A DNA stretch of 57,713 nucleotides from Clostridia bacterium (GCA_017621495.1 JAGATB010000018.1:1-57713), one strand, 5' to 3'; shown: positions 45,094 to 54,645, counted from the stretch's first letter. Notes: generated by a model not told the origin, from the sequence alone. Numbers and translations: made by a program.

Positions 45094-46371
45094 TTATTTC
45101 ATATAATCAAATTCCAACTCATACATACGTACCAGGTCGCCTTCATTTATACCTTCTTTTTCAAGTGCCTTTATGACACCCTTCTTCCTCAAAGCATTCT
45201 GGAAGTATTGGAGTGATTCGTTATCTTCAAAATTAGTTGAGCCTATCATACGTTTAACCCAGCTGCCCTCTACTACATATACGCCGTCCTCTACTCTTAC
45301 GGTGTAGGGCTCGTCGTCCTTGTAGGAGATAACCATAGTCTCTGCTTCATCCTCATCATAGAGCACAGGGATAGGTATGGTATCAAGCACAGATGCCACA
45401 TACATTATAAGCTCCTTTACGCCCTTATTGGCAGCGGCACTTATCTTAAATACAGTATATCCGCGGTTTTCCATTTCTTCGCAGAAGCCGTCATATATTG
45501 CTTGGTCGTAAACTACATCCATCTTGTTGGCAACTACTATCTGAGGTCTTGAAGCCAGGTCTGCGTTATAGGTTTCAAGCTCTTTGTTGATGAGGTCAAA
45601 ATCCGCTATGGGGTCTCTGCCCTCTATACCGGAGGCATCCACCACATGCAAAAGCAGTCTGGTGCGCTCTACATGACGCAGGAATTCATGACCCAGACCT
45701 ACGCCCTCTCCGGCGCCCTCTATAAGTCCGGGGATATCTGCCATTACAAAGCTTACACCCTCTGCCGGCTTAACCACGCCGAGGTTTGGCTCCAATGTGG
45801 TGAAATGATAGTTGGCAATCTTGGGCTTAGCATCGCTGACCACGGAGAGCAATGTGGACTTACCCACATTTGGGAATCCCACCAATCCTACGTCTGCCAG
45901 GAGCTTAAGCTCCAGCTTGATATTCCTTCTCTCGCCCTCTATACCACTCTTGGCAAATCTGGGAATCTGCCTTGTCGCCGTGGCAAAGTGACAGTTGCCC
46001 CAGCCACCTGTGCCGCCCTTTGCCGCCACGAACTGCTGACCGGGAGTCTTCATATCTGCAATCACTCTGTCCTGATCCACATCACGGATTATGGTACCGC
46101 AGGGCACCTTAACTATGAGGTCGGAGCCGTTTTTACCGGAGCTTTTGGCAGCTTTGCCGTCTTCTCCGTTTTGTGCTTTATAGTGTCTTTGATATCTGAA
46201 ATCGGCAAGAGTGCTCATCTTTTCATCAGCTATAAAGATAACACTGCCGCCCTTACCGCCGTCACCGCCGTCAGGACCGCCCGCCGCTACGTATTTTTCT
46301 CTGTGGAAGCTTACAAGGCCGTTGCCGCCGTTGCCCGCTTCAATGTATATTTCGGCTGTATCTGCCATCAT
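45094..46371 (-). CDS. obgE: GTPase ObgE/CgtA
   Basis: Ribosome-assembly and stringent-response GTPase of 425 residues. The glycine-rich Obg domain occupies residues 1-158 (EAGNGGNGLVSF, GGDGGKGGSV), the G domain follows with FPNVGKSTLL, ADIPGLIEGA, NKMD and SAAANKG, and a C-terminal OCT domain ends the protein. GGGAG precedes the first of two adjacent ATGs. A terminator separates it from rpmA upstream, so expression may be partly independent. Confidence 0.97.
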   Translation of the reverse strand: MMADTAEIYIEAGNGGNGLVSFHREKYVAAGGPDGGDGGKGGSVIFIADEKMSTLADFRYQRHYKAQNGEDGKAAKSSGKNGSDLIVKVPCGTIIRDVDQDRVIADMKTPGQQFVAAKGGTGGWGNCHFATATRQIPRFAKSGIEGERRNIKLELKLLADVGLVGFPNVGKSTLLSVVSDAKPKIANYHFTTLEPNLGVVKPAEGVSFVMADIPGLIEGAGEGVGLGHEFLRHVERTRLLLHVVDASGIEGRDPIADFDLINKELETYNADLASRPQIVVANKMDVVYDQAIYDGFCEEMENRGYTVFKISAAANKGVKELIMYVASVLDTIPIPVLYDEDEAETMVISYKDDEPYTVRVEDGVYVVEGSWVKRMIGSTNFEDNESLQYFQNALRKKGVIKALEKEGINEGDLVRMYELEFDYMK

Positions 46372-46394
46372 AGTCTGTCACTCCCTTATTCTTT

Positions 46395-46433
46395 AAAAAG
46401 GGGCTGTAAAAAATCATTTTTACAACCCCTTTA
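46395..46433 (-). terminator. Terminator between rpmA and obgE
   Basis: AAAGGGG and TGTAAAAA arms pair with complements across a four-base loop; on the minus strand it is followed by Ts. Confidence 0.82.
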
Positions 46434-46458
46434 AGTAATCTGATTTGTAACCGGGCAA

Positions 46459-46743
46459 TTACTGAGCAATCTCGTATACACTAACCTGCTTCTTGTCCTT
46501 GCCGAGTCTTTCGAATTTAACCTTACCGTCTGCAACTGCAAAGAGTGTATCGTCGCTACCCTTCTTTACGTTGATACCGGGATGGATTTTGGTTCCTCTC
46601 TGTCTAACGAGGATGTTACCGGACTTAACATACTGTCCGTCGCCCTTCTTAACACCTAAACGCTTGGACTCACTGTCTCTACCGTTCTTGGTACTACCCA
46701 TACCTTTTTTATGAGCAAATAACTGAATGTTTAAGCTGAACAT
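46459..46743 (-). CDS. rpmA: 50S ribosomal protein L27 with cleavable N-terminal extension
   Basis: 94 residues. The N-terminus is [17 protein letters not shown]: the segment before HKKG is the Bacillota-type extension removed by the protease Prp, whose gene is directly upstream. Mature L27 reaches into the peptidyl transferase centre. Standard rplU-prp-rpmA order. Confidence 0.97.
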   Translation of the reverse strand: MFSLNIQLFAHKKGMGSTKNGRDSESKRLGVKKGDGQYVKSGNILVRQRGTKIHPGINVKKGSDDTLFAVADGKVKFERLGKDKKQVSVYEIAQ

Positions 46744-46748
46744 TAAAA

Positions 46749-47081
46749 TTACACCTCCAATTCGGTAATTTTTACATTGTCGGGGTACTGCTCTTCAATA
46801 CTTTTAAAAAACAAGTACATGGAATCCAACAATATGTTTATTTCTTTTTTCTTATTATCGTCTAAATCCTCCGGCAGGACAAACATGGCATAGCCGTCAT
46901 CCGTCTCATATCCGAAGTCCACTTTAAGTACATTTTCAATACCGTTTAACGCCATGAAAAGCACTGACGAAATCGATGCGCATACAATATCCTCTCCGAG
47001 CTCTGCATAGTCGGTATGACCTATAAGCTCACCTTTAACGATATCTGCGCCTTTGTCACGAAAAATCTTAACTTCCGTCAT
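46749..47081 (-). CDS. prp: Ribosomal-processing cysteine protease Prp
   Basis: 110 residues with the Prp signature [19 protein letters not shown], which contains the catalytic His and Cys about 12 residues apart. It trims the L27 extension encoded six bases downstream. The gap between rplU and rpmA contains only this gene, as in other Bacillota. Confidence 0.95.
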   Translation of the reverse strand: MTEVKIFRDKGADIVKGELIGHTDYAELGEDIVCASISSVLFMALNGIENVLKVDFGYETDDGYAMFVLPEDLDDNKKKEINILLDSMYLFFKSIEEQYPDNVKITELEV

Positions 47082-47086
47082 GACAA

Positions 47087-47395
47087 TTATGCGTTGATCT
47101 TTTCGATCTGAACTTTAGTGTAAAGCTGTCTGTGACCCTGCTTGCACTTTTCGCCTTTTTTGGGCTTGTACTTGAACACGATAACCTTCTTAGCCTTACC
47201 CTGAGCGAGAACCTTAGCGTCTACGCTTGCGCCCTCTACTACGGGTGTACCGAATACTGTCTTATCGCCGCCAACTGCAAGAACCTTATCAAACTTTACA
47301 GCGTCGCCTTCAGCACCTGCTACCTTTTCGATGAAAACGATATCACCTTCGGAAACCTTGTACTGCTTGCCGCCTGTTTCGATAACTGCGTACAT
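47087..47395 (-). CDS. rplU: 50S ribosomal protein L21
   Basis: 102 residues starting [14 protein letters not shown], with conserved [12 protein letters not shown] near the C-terminus. I place the start at 47395: AAGGAGGTG lies about ten bases upstream, and a longer reading from 47416 would cross it. First gene of the rplU-prp-rpmA unit. Confidence 0.96.
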   Translation of the reverse strand: MYAVIETGGKQYKVSEGDIVFIEKVAGAEGDAVKFDKVLAVGGDKTVFGTPVVEGASVDAKVLAQGKAKKVIVFKYKPKKGEKCKQGHRQLYTKVQIEKINA

Positions 47396-47485
47396 TATAT
47401 GAAGCACCTCCTTCATCTATTATCGCTAATCTGCGGTATCCTTCTGCAAGAAAGATTTCTCAAAAACCGCATTTATGCGTTTACC
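47396..47485 (-). promoter_or_regulatory. Leader of the rplU operon (L21-leader-like)
   Basis: About 85 transcribed bases between promoter and start codon contain a stem TGCGGT/ACCGCA (about 47435-47475) with an internal hairpin. Bacillota rplU operons commonly carry an L21 leader at this position for autogenous control; membership of that family is inference. Confidence 0.5.
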
Positions 47486-47490
47486 ATAGC

Positions 47491-47519
47491 ATTATAGCAC
47501 ACCCCGGTGGGAATGTCAA
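47491..47519 (-). promoter_or_regulatory. Promoter of rplU-prp-rpmA
   Basis: Minus strand consensus TTGACA (47514-47519), 17-base spacer, TATAAT (47491-47496). Confidence 0.9.
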
Positions 47520-47581
47520 CCATTTTTTTGCTTTTTCTTCAAAAAAACATATCACCAAAGCAGGCTGTGCCACATCATAAA

Positions 47582-48829
47582 TCACACTTCCTCCGGCTTA
47601 TAATTCTTATTTATCATTCTGAGGATAGCGTATTGCTCCGTGATACCGGGCATACTTAGCTTAACTGTCTGCTGTGCGTGAGGTGCACTCTCTATTAATT
47701 CATCATTTTCGTCGTACATATCCTCTACAGTGAAGCTGTAGTTTTCGCCCTTGGGATTGAGTACCTCCAGCAGGTCGCCTTTCTCAAATTTATTGCGCTG
47801 TTCTAAGATTGTCATACCGCTATTTTCGTCATAGCTTTTTACCACGGCGGCTATGGTATACTCCTGTATATAGGTGTTGCTGGTGTATAATTGATGTTTT
47901 TCGGTAGGCTTACCCAGATAAAATCCGCTTGTATACTCCCTGTGACTCACCTTGGTAAGCTCGGTCAGTATTGCCTCGTCCACCTTGTAATTCTCTTTGT
48001 TTTCAAAATAAGCGTCTACTGCATCACGATACGCCTTGACTACAGTAGCCACATACAGCTCATTTTTTACCCTGCCCTCTATCTTGAAGCTGGTGATGCC
48101 TGCCTCTATAAGCTCGGGTATATGCTCTATCATACACAGGTCCTTGGAATTAAATATGAATGTTCCCCGTTCGTTTTCAAAAACCGGCATATACTCTCCC
48201 GGACGTTTTTCTTCCATAAGATAGTACTTCCAGCGGCAAGGATGCGAGCAGGCACCTCGGTTGGAATCTCTGTGAGTAAGGTAATTGCTGAGCAGACATC
48301 TGCCCGAATAGGAAACGCACATAGCACCGTGTACAAAGCACTCAATTTCCAGTTCGGGGTCTGTTTGGGCACGGATTTCGCTGATTTCTCCAAAAGACAG
48401 GTCGCGAGCCAGTATCACTCTCTTGGCACCCATGGAATGCCACATATTTGCCGATGCATAGTTGGTATTGTTAGCCTGAGTGCTTATATGCACATCCAGC
48501 TGCGGAGCAACGGAACGCACAATACCAAATGCTCCCAAATCCGATACTATGATGGCATCTGCGCCAATTGCTGCAACCTCTCTTACAAAATCCGGGAACT
48601 TGTCCAAATCGGAATTATGAGGTATGATATTAGCAGTTATATAAACCTTGGCTCCTCTTTCGTGAGCGAAGGCTATACCCTCTTTTATCTCATCTATGGT
48701 GAAATTTTTGGCGGCAACTCGCAAAGAAAAAGCTTCTCCGCCTATATAAACTGCATCTGCACCGTACATAACAGCATATTTCAGCTTTGCCAGGCTGCCT
48801 GCAGGCGCCAGAATTTCAGGCTTGTTCAT
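47582..48829 (-). CDS. U32-family protein, tRNA 5-hydroxyuridine synthesis (YrrO/TrhP type)
   Basis: 415-residue peptidase-U32-family protein. Family marks are ILAPAGSLAKLKYAV, GADAVYIGG, the segment EIECFVHGAMCVSYSGRCLLS with the conserved cysteines of the iron-sulfur site, GACSHPCRWKY and FKIEGRVKN. In other bacteria TrhP homologues form 5-hydroxyuridine at tRNA position 34 using prephenate. The neighbouring methyltransferase gene supports this role, since the two act in sequence. Three bases separate the two genes. Confidence 0.9.
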   Translation of the reverse strand: MNKPEILAPAGSLAKLKYAVMYGADAVYIGGEAFSLRVAAKNFTIDEIKEGIAFAHERGAKVYITANIIPHNSDLDKFPDFVREVAAIGADAIIVSDLGAFGIVRSVAPQLDVHISTQANNTNYASANMWHSMGAKRVILARDLSFGEISEIRAQTDPELEIECFVHGAMCVSYSGRCLLSNYLTHRDSNRGACSHPCRWKYYLMEEKRPGEYMPVFENERGTFIFNSKDLCMIEHIPELIEAGITSFKIEGRVKNELYVATVVKAYRDAVDAYFENKENYKVDEAILTELTKVSHREYTSGFYLGKPTEKHQLYTSNTYIQEYTIAAVVKSYDENSGMTILEQRNKFEKGDLLEVLNPKGENYSFTVEDMYDENDELIESAPHAQQTVKLSMPGITEQYAILRMINKNYKPEEV

Positions 48830-48832
48830 GAT

Positions 48833-49489
48833 TTATATATCTCCTTTCTTCACAGAGAGGCTCATGCCGTCTCCTATGGGGATTATGGATGTGGTAAGCT
48901 CCTCATGCCTGCACAAAAAATCCAAAAAATCCCTTATGTGTTTTACTATAGCATAGTGCTTTCTGGGTAAAAGAGCATCATTGGCAGTCATGCCCTTGTA
49001 GAGAATATTGTCACATATTATGATGCCGCCCGGATTTAAATTGGGAAATATCACATCAAAATAATGTCTGTACTGTGACTTATTGGCATCCAGAAATACC
49101 ATATCAAGCTTACCCTCTACAGTGGTTATGGTCTCCTCGGCAGGGCCCTCTATCAGATGAATTATGTTTTCTTTACCCGCTTTTTTTATATTATCTCTGG
49201 CTATAGCGGCGTATTTCTCGTCTTTTTCCAGGGTGATGATCTCTCCGCCCTCCTTAAGAAACTGCGAAAAGAATATAGATGAATACCCTATGGCAGAGCC
49301 TACCTCCAGTATCCTCCGAGGTCTCTTGTACTCCAGAAGAGTTGCCAAAAATCCCTTGACCTCCCTCTGGATAATGGGTATAAACCTCTCATCAGCATAC
49401 TCCTCCAGCTCTTTTAAAAATCCGCTGCTCTGAGGTATGGTATTCACAATGTAGTCTACGATATACTGATAGTTAATATTATCCGTCAT
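48833..49489 (-). CDS. SAM-dependent O-methyltransferase (TrmR/YrrM type)
   Basis: 218 residues of the class I O-methyltransferase family 3: ILEVGSAIGYSSIF is the SAM-binding motif I, and DMVFLDANKSQYRHYFD and GGIIICDNILYKG carry the metal- and substrate-binding residues. In Bacillus subtilis TrmR (YrrM) methylates 5-hydroxyuridine 34 of tRNA to 5-methoxyuridine and lies next to the yrrO/yrrN U32 genes, as here. Confidence in that role rests on this neighbourhood. Confidence 0.9.
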   Translation of the reverse strand: MTDNINYQYIVDYIVNTIPQSSGFLKELEEYADERFIPIIQREVKGFLATLLEYKRPRRILEVGSAIGYSSIFFSQFLKEGGEIITLEKDEKYAAIARDNIKKAGKENIIHLIEGPAEETITTVEGKLDMVFLDANKSQYRHYFDVIFPNLNPGGIIICDNILYKGMTANDALLPRKHYAIVKHIRDFLDFLCRHEELTTSIIPIGDGMSLSVKKGDI

Positions 49490-49504
49490 TTGTATTATTC
49501 CTCT

Positions 49505-50140
49505 TTACTTCTCTATATTAAGGTACGTTTCGGGAACGTCACCTATGATTACAGCCTCAGACACTACTGCAGAGGATGAAAGATTTGATATCTCCTCAAA
49601 GCCGGGCAAAAGAGCTCCTATGTTCACATCTACCCTCACACTCACCGTATGCAGTACCTGATTGATACCCGCCTGGGTAAATTTGCTTTCAAAATCTATA
49701 GAGGCTATGTTGCAGGGTATTACCTTAAACTTAAGCTTTGGACCAAAGCCCCAGAAGAACTCCGACCCCAGAAAATTACCCACCGGTACCTCTATCTCAT
49801 ATTTATCCGAATCATTTAAATATTCAAGCACTCTGAGGGCTATATCGGATTTGAGTTGGTTTGCTGCCTGCTGATTTAACGTAAGCGACTGTATGGCTCC
49901 GGTTTCATCACGGTATATATTCACAAGCTCATCATAGGAAGTATCTGCCATACCTACATCTCTTATAGCACTGTGAATAGCCTGATTGGCTACCTCCTCC
50001 ATCTCCGACTGAGCCACGGAGCGCACTGTGCGTATCATAGCCGCATATCCGCAGAAAAGGCTGTAGGCGATCACAAGCAGGAGTACTGCAATTGCAGCAA
50101 TCCTCAATTTGCTTCTTTTCTTTTTTACTGATGACTGCAT
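49505..50140 (-). CDS. yunB: Sporulation protein YunB
   Basis: 211 residues with an N-terminal transmembrane helix (about 17-37) and an extracellular domain containing YDELVNIYRDETGAI, VPVGNFLGSEFFWGFGP and a closing VIIGDVPETYLNI, typical of YunB, a mother-cell (sigma-E) sporulation protein in Bacillus. The ATG at 50140 follows GGGGTG; a GTG at 50149 is possible. It is divergent from the DUF6106 gene. Confidence 0.92.
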   Translation of the reverse strand: MQSSVKKKRSKLRIAAIAVLLLVIAYSLFCGYAAMIRTVRSVAQSEMEEVANQAIHSAIRDVGMADTSYDELVNIYRDETGAIQSLTLNQQAANQLKSDIALRVLEYLNDSDKYEIEVPVGNFLGSEFFWGFGPKLKFKVIPCNIASIDFESKFTQAGINQVLHTVSVRVDVNIGALLPGFEEISNLSSSAVVSEAVIIGDVPETYLNIEK

Positions 50141-50330
50141 ATGCCTCACCCCGTATAATTATATGAAGGGTAATGCACAATCGTTCATAATATTTTACCA
50201 CAAAATCGTCAATATGTAAATAAATTTTTAATTTTGAGCATTTAGTTAAAAGTTTTTACATTAAATTCTTGCAGAAAAAACTAATATATGCTAAAATATT
50301 AGAAAAGATTATAATAAAGGAGATTTTAAA

Positions 50331-50843
50331 ATGGATTCATATTGCGAATATATTTTAAAAAGGAAAAGAACTTCAAAGGACACCCTCATAAGTATAGGTA
50401 TTGTGGTGGCGGCACTTCTGATTATTAACGTAGTAATCCCTATCATATCCGGCTTGCTGGGATTTTTGGGCTTCCTTATGCCGCTGCTTATAGTTGGTGT
50501 TATCTGGGGAGCATACAAGCTCATAGTAGGCAGAAACATAGAGTATGAATACCTCCTTACCGGAAGTGACATTGACATAGACAAGATTATTAACCGCAAC
50601 GGCAGAAAACGCGTTATCTCCGTTACACGTGAGGAAATAGAAGTAATGGCACCTATAGGGAGCCACCACTTGCCCGGTCTTGACGCTATAGACAAGGTAG
50701 ATGTAACCTCCGGTGACCCGGAAGGCAAGGTATATGTGCTTATAGCAAACAAAGACACCAGAAAAGCAATATACTTTGAGCCAAATGAAAAGATTATCAC
50801 AGGTTTAAAAGACAGGAATCCCAGGAAGGTATTCGTAGACTAA
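50331..50843 (+). CDS. DUF6106-like membrane protein
   Basis: 170 residues with two transmembrane segments (about 22-60) and a cytoplasmic C-terminal domain (EIEVMAPIGSHHLPGLDAI). It matches the DUF6106 family found in Clostridia; function unknown. AAAGGAG lies before the ATG. Followed after 13 bases by acpS-nnrD. Confidence 0.78.
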   Translation: MDSYCEYILKRKRTSKDTLISIGIVVAALLIINVVIPIISGLLGFLGFLMPLLIVGVIWGAYKLIVGRNIEYEYLLTGSDIDIDKIINRNGRKRVISVTREEIEVMAPIGSHHLPGLDAIDKVDVTSGDPEGKVYVLIANKDTRKAIYFEPNEKIITGLKDRNPRKVFVD

Positions 50844-50856
50844 GGGAGTTTTTAAT

Positions 50857-52167
50857 ATGCCTATAGGTATAGACACAGTTAAAATAAGCCGTATGCAGCA
50901 TCTGGTAGACATCGGTCTGCCGGATAAGATATTCACAGCATACGAGAGAGAGTACATACTCTCCAAGAAAAACCCCAATCAAACAGCCGCCGGCATATAT
51001 GCCGCTAAGGAAGCGGTATTAAAAGCACTGGGCACGGGAATCACTCTGCCACTGCATGAAGTATGCATAAACCATTTACCACAGGGTAATCCCGATGCAG
51101 CTTTATCGGGCAATGCCTTAGAAGCGGCGATGAACATGGGTATCCATGAATTTGAGCTTAGCATAACACACGACGGCGAGTATGCCACAGCAGCGGCTTA
51201 TGCATGCGTTGACACACATATGAAGTATTACCGGCAAGCTCTACAGAAGCTATGCAATGCCCCCGATAATGCCATATCCACCCGGCAGGTAATGAAGCTG
51301 CTGCCGCAAAGAGAGTCGGCAACCCACAAGGGCAGCTATGGCAGAGTATATGTCCTGGCAGGCTCCGTGGGGCTGACAGGTGCAGCTATCATGGCATGCA
51401 ACGCCGTATTAAAATGCGGTGCAGGGCTCATAACTCTGGGCTGTGCCCGGGAGCTCAATACTATATTTGAGATATCCCTCAGAGAGGTGATGACAAAGCC
51501 TCTGCCAAGCGAAAACGGTATAATAAATGCTCAAAACACTGCTGAAATCTGTGCTGATGCGGCAAATGCCGATGTGTGTCTCATAGGTCCCGGACTGGGA
51601 CGAAGCCAAAGCATAAACCAAATAATAATGAATATACTTTCAATGGAAGATACTCCATGCGTCATAGACGCAGACGGATTAAATGCCATAGCCGACGATA
51701 TCTCTGTGCTCCGAGGGCACAAGTCGGAGCTGATACTCACACCCCATATAGGCGAATTCGCACGATTGACCGGACTGTCTGCGGAAGAAATCCTGAAAGA
51801 CCCCTGTGCTGCAGCGGCGGATTTTGCCAAAGAATACCGGGTAACACTGGTGCTCAAATCTCACCGCACGGTAATTGCAGACCCTCATGGAAATGTGTGT
51901 GTTAACCTCCTGGGCAATCCCGGTATGGCAACCGGAGGCACAGGTGATGTACTCTCCGGCACCATAACTTCATTTGCCGCACAGGGCAAAGGTATGGATA
52001 ATGCCGCAGTAATGGGAGTATATCTACATTCACTGGCTGCAGACATGGCATCATATGATAAGGGTGAGTACTCACTTACACCCACCGACATAGTTGAGTA
52101 TTTGCCATATGCTGTAAAATACACTCAAAAGGAGATGCTGCCAAGATGCGTACCTGGGCAGAAATAG
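50857..52167 (+). CDS. Fusion of holo-ACP synthase and NAD(P)H-hydrate dehydratase
   Basis: 436 residues in two parts. Residues 1-120 are an AcpS: GIDTVKISRM with metal-binding D6, AAGIYAAKEAVLKALGTG with E52, and SITHDGEYATA; AcpS attaches 4'-phosphopantetheine to acyl carrier protein. Residues 140-430 are an NnrD/CARKD repair enzyme: KGSYGRVYVLAGS, PGLGR, a TPHIGEF segment, and TGGTGDVLSGTI at about 358-369 with the catalytic aspartate. The NnrE epimerase that usually precedes NnrD is missing here. Both ribokinase-like and AcpS motifs are intact and no stop separates them. The gene overlaps alr by 22 bases. Confidence 0.93.
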   Translation: MPIGIDTVKISRMQHLVDIGLPDKIFTAYEREYILSKKNPNQTAAGIYAAKEAVLKALGTGITLPLHEVCINHLPQGNPDAALSGNALEAAMNMGIHEFELSITHDGEYATAAAYACVDTHMKYYRQALQKLCNAPDNAISTRQVMKLLPQRESATHKGSYGRVYVLAGSVGLTGAAIMACNAVLKCGAGLITLGCARELNTIFEISLREVMTKPLPSENGIINAQNTAEICADAANADVCLIGPGLGRSQSINQIIMNILSMEDTPCVIDADGLNAIADDISVLRGHKSELILTPHIGEFARLTGLSAEEILKDPCAAAADFAKEYRVTLVLKSHRTVIADPHGNVCVNLLGNPGMATGGTGDVLSGTITSFAAQGKGMDNAAVMGVYLHSLAADMASYDKGEYSLTPTDIVEYLPYAVKYTQKEMLPRCVPGQK

Positions 52168-53261
52168 ACTTAAACGCAATAAAATACAACTTTAATTCGG
52201 TAAGGGAGAAAACCAATGCCCGTATAATGGCTATAGTTAAAGCCGATGCCTACGGTCATGGAGTTAAAGAGGTGGCTGAGGTTCTGGCAAAGGAAGGTGT
52301 ATATGCCTTCGGAGTAGCAACTGCTGATGAAGCCTTGGAACTGAGAAACCTGGGATTTAAACACCTTATCCTGGTATTGGGGGTAATATTTGATGAAGAT
52401 TATCATACAATGATACAGAATGACATCTCAATTACCGTCACATCATACCATGAAGCCAAAGCCATATCTCTCAAAGCCGCCGAGCTTAACAAGGATGCCC
52501 TCGTGCATATAAAGCTGGACACCGGCATGGGACGCATAGGCTTTGTATGCGGAGACGATGATGAAAAAGTCTCGGACGAAATTGTAAAGATTTGCAATCT
52601 GGATAATATATCCCTGCAGGGTATATTCTCTCACATGGCGAAAGCCGACGAAACCGACAAAGCGTATGCAAATATACAGTTTGATAAATTTACCAAAATG
52701 TGCTCTATGCTTGAAGCCAAGGGAGTGGATATCCCCATAAAGCACATAGCGAACAGTGCAGCTATAGCTACCCTGCCTCACACCCACCTGGATATGGTGA
52801 GGATGGGCATAGTCACATACGGGCTTAATCCATCCGAAGAAGTAAATGAAAACCACATAAGCTTAAAGCCTGCAATGACACTGAAAACCAAAGTATCCGG
52901 CATTAAAACAATAGAGCACGACAGCCCCATAAGCTACGGCGGCAGATACATAGCCAAAAAAGGTGATAAGATAGCTACTATAGCCATTGGATATGCAGAT
53001 GGTTTTTCCAGAGTGCTCTCCGATAAGGCAAAGGTGCTCATAAACGGCAAAGAAGCAAACGTGGTAGGAAATATATGTATGGACCAGTGTATGGTTGATG
53101 TAACTCATATCGACAATATAAACATTGGAGATGAGGTTATAATATTTGGCACAGATGGCAATAATACGATTACCGTAGATTCTGTTGCGCATCTGTTGGG
53201 TACCATAAACTATGAGGTTGTATGCTCGGTCGCAAGGCGAGTTCCCCGTGCTTACATATAA
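52146..53261 (+). CDS. alr: Alanine racemase
   Basis: PLP-dependent production of D-alanine for peptidoglycan. 371 residues: AIVKADAYGHG carries the PLP lysine at about 35; KLDTGMGRIGF, the RMGIVTYG segment and YGGRYIAKKGDKIATI with the catalytic tyrosine follow; C-terminal NICMDQCMVDVT is in place. The order acpS-nnrD, alr, MazEF-like pair corresponds to the Bacillus acpS-...-alr-ndoAI-ndoA arrangement. Confidence 0.97.
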   Translation: MRTWAEIDLNAIKYNFNSVREKTNARIMAIVKADAYGHGVKEVAEVLAKEGVYAFGVATADEALELRNLGFKHLILVLGVIFDEDYHTMIQNDISITVTSYHEAKAISLKAAELNKDALVHIKLDTGMGRIGFVCGDDDEKVSDEIVKICNLDNISLQGIFSHMAKADETDKAYANIQFDKFTKMCSMLEAKGVDIPIKHIANSAAIATLPHTHLDMVRMGIVTYGLNPSEEVNENHISLKPAMTLKTKVSGIKTIEHDSPISYGGRYIAKKGDKIATIAIGYADGFSRVLSDKAKVLINGKEANVVGNICMDQCMVDVTHIDNINIGDEVIIFGTDGNNTITVDSVAHLLGTINYEVVCSVARRVPRAYI

Positions 53262-53367
53262 ACGCCTCCCGGTTACGGCTATATTTCTTGCCAGAATATA
53301 CATTTGACTTTCCCCGAAAAAAATTATATAATTATTATATATCAAAAAAGCAAAGCGGATTGGGGGC

Positions 53368-53652
53368 ATGATTGTTTTGGCGCATCAAAAGAAAATACTC
53401 ATAAGTTTACCCGATACACTTCTGACAGAGGTTGACAACCTTGCCACTACACAAAAAATCAACAGAAGCGAATTTATAAGAGAGGCCATGAGACGCTATG
53501 TCAAAGAGCAAAAGCATGCTTCTCTTGCCGCAAGTCTTAAGAAAGGCTATGAAGAAATGGCGGATATCAATATAGAAATCGCCGAAATATGCCTTAAAGC
53601 GGACAACATTCAACAGCAAAGCTACGAGGAAAAATTAGCGGAGTGTGAATGA
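53368..53652 (+). CDS. Ribbon-helix-helix antitoxin (EndoAI/MazE-type)
   Basis: 94 residues. The N-terminal RHH DNA-binding motif is [19 protein letters not shown] and [13 protein letters not shown]; the C-terminal part ([17 protein letters not shown]) matches the toxin-binding region of Bacillus EndoAI. The start may be the ATG at 53368 or the TTG at 53377, as a run of Gs lies just before the ATG. Its stop overlaps the toxin's ATG by four bases (ATGA). It presumably represses its own operon. Confidence 0.9.
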   Translation: MIVLAHQKKILISLPDTLLTEVDNLATTQKINRSEFIREAMRRYVKEQKHASLAASLKKGYEEMADINIEIAEICLKADNIQQQSYEEKLAECE

Positions 53653-54002
53653 TATTTATGGTAAAACGTGGAGACATCTATTATGCGGATTTAAGCCCTG
53701 TGGTAGGCTCTGAACAAGGCGGAATCCGTCCCGTGCTCGTGGTGCAAAATGACATAGGCAACAAATACAGCCCCACTGTCATAGTGGCTGCCATTACCTC
53801 CAAAATCAACAAGGCAAAAATGCCTACCCACATTGAGCTGGAGGGTACCAAACACGGACTTACCAAGGATTCGGTAATTCTTGCCGAGCAGGTACGTACC
53901 ATAGACAAAAGACGTTTAAAAGAAAAAATAGGCCATATAGACGACAGCCTCATGGAGTCTATAGACTATGCACTTAAAATCAGCTTTGGGATTGGCATTT
54001 GA
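53649..54002 (+). CDS. MazF/EndoA family mRNA endoribonuclease toxin
   Basis: 117 residues of the PemK/MazF fold: [19 protein letters not shown] with the catalytic arginine region, [17 protein letters not shown], and [13 protein letters not shown]. The Bacillus homologue cuts mRNA at UACAU. GGAG precedes the ATG at 53649. It is the chromosomal copy in the conserved alr context, more likely housekeeping than recently gained. Confidence 0.94.
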   Translation: MIFMVKRGDIYYADLSPVVGSEQGGIRPVLVVQNDIGNKYSPTVIVAAITSKINKAKMPTHIELEGTKHGLTKDSVILAEQVRTIDKRRLKEKIGHIDDSLMESIDYALKISFGIGI

Positions 54003-54037
54003 CTTACTAACTTACTAAAGAGAAAGGCGGAATTTAT

Positions 54038-54523
54038 ATGAAGCTCTCAAACAGACACAAATTTATGCTATTGGTGATTGTAGTATCAATCATTATATCT
54101 GCAATTGTTGCATTTGCAGCACCCGGCGACAGTGATGACCCCCTGGTTACGTTATCCTACATTACGGACACCCTGATGCCGGATATAGAGCAGCAAATTG
54201 ACGACAAAATAAGCGAAGCCGTATCATCCGGTTCTCATTCCGGCAGTGCCGGAGGCACATACAGCCTTGTCAACATCAAAGCAAACCATACCGTGATAGG
54301 CGGCGAAGGCACGGAATTCATACTCAGAATGGGCTCCGGTACTATAGTGGCTACCGAAAACGGCGGTGTGGCAGACCTTACTGCAGGAGTTGACCTGCCC
54401 CACGGCACTGCAATACCTGCAAACCATATGCTTGTAGCACCCAAGAATGACTCCAGAGGACTAAAGCTCGACAGGGATGCCATTGTGCTTATAAAGGGTA
54501 CATATACGGTAATACCTGATTAA
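54038..54523 (+). CDS. Secreted or membrane-anchored protein of unknown function
   Basis: 161 residues with an N-terminal signal/anchor helix (about 9-27) ending in AFAAPGDSDDP. A short serine/glycine linker (about 65-75) separates a helix (YITDTLMPDIEQQIDDKI) from a compact beta domain containing EFILRMGSGTIVAT and HGTAIPANHMLVAP. I recognise similar clostridial proteins but no assigned role. It follows the toxin gene by 35 bases and is ended by the terminator at 54545-54571. Confidence 0.75.
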   Translation: MKLSNRHKFMLLVIVVSIIISAIVAFAAPGDSDDPLVTLSYITDTLMPDIEQQIDDKISEAVSSGSHSGSAGGTYSLVNIKANHTVIGGEGTEFILRMGSGTIVATENGGVADLTAGVDLPHGTAIPANHMLVAPKNDSRGLKLDRDAIVLIKGTYTVIPD

Positions 54524-54544
54524 ATTAATATTCGGAATTTGTAG

Positions 54545-54571
54545 GGAGCGGTTCAATTTTTGAACCGCTCC
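54545..54571. terminator. Two-way intrinsic terminator
   Basis: GGAGCGGTTCA (54545-54555) pairs perfectly with TGAACCGCTCC (54561-54571), followed by TTTT on the plus strand. On the minus strand it is the 3' end of the first small-RNA module. Confidence 0.88.
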
Positions 54572-54645
54572 TTTTCCATACGTTTAGCGACTAATAGAGT
54601 CTGCACAACAAGTAAAACTTGTTATTAAGGTTATTATAACATATT
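54549..54645. repeat. First copy of a small-RNA/promoter module
   Basis: Direct repeat of 57001-57095: both begin CGGTTCAAT and end TATAACATATT, with seven differences over the last 62 aligned bases. The shared part includes the hairpin ACAAGTAAAACTTGT and a perfect minus-strand -10 TATAAT (54633-54638). In this copy the -35 TTGAGT (54662-54667) is 23 bases away, so the promoter is probably dead. Confidence 0.8.

Noticed and set aside
47891..48970. 359-codon frame opposite the U32 protein gene
   Set aside because: Shadow of two well-supported genes on the other strand; no start signal.
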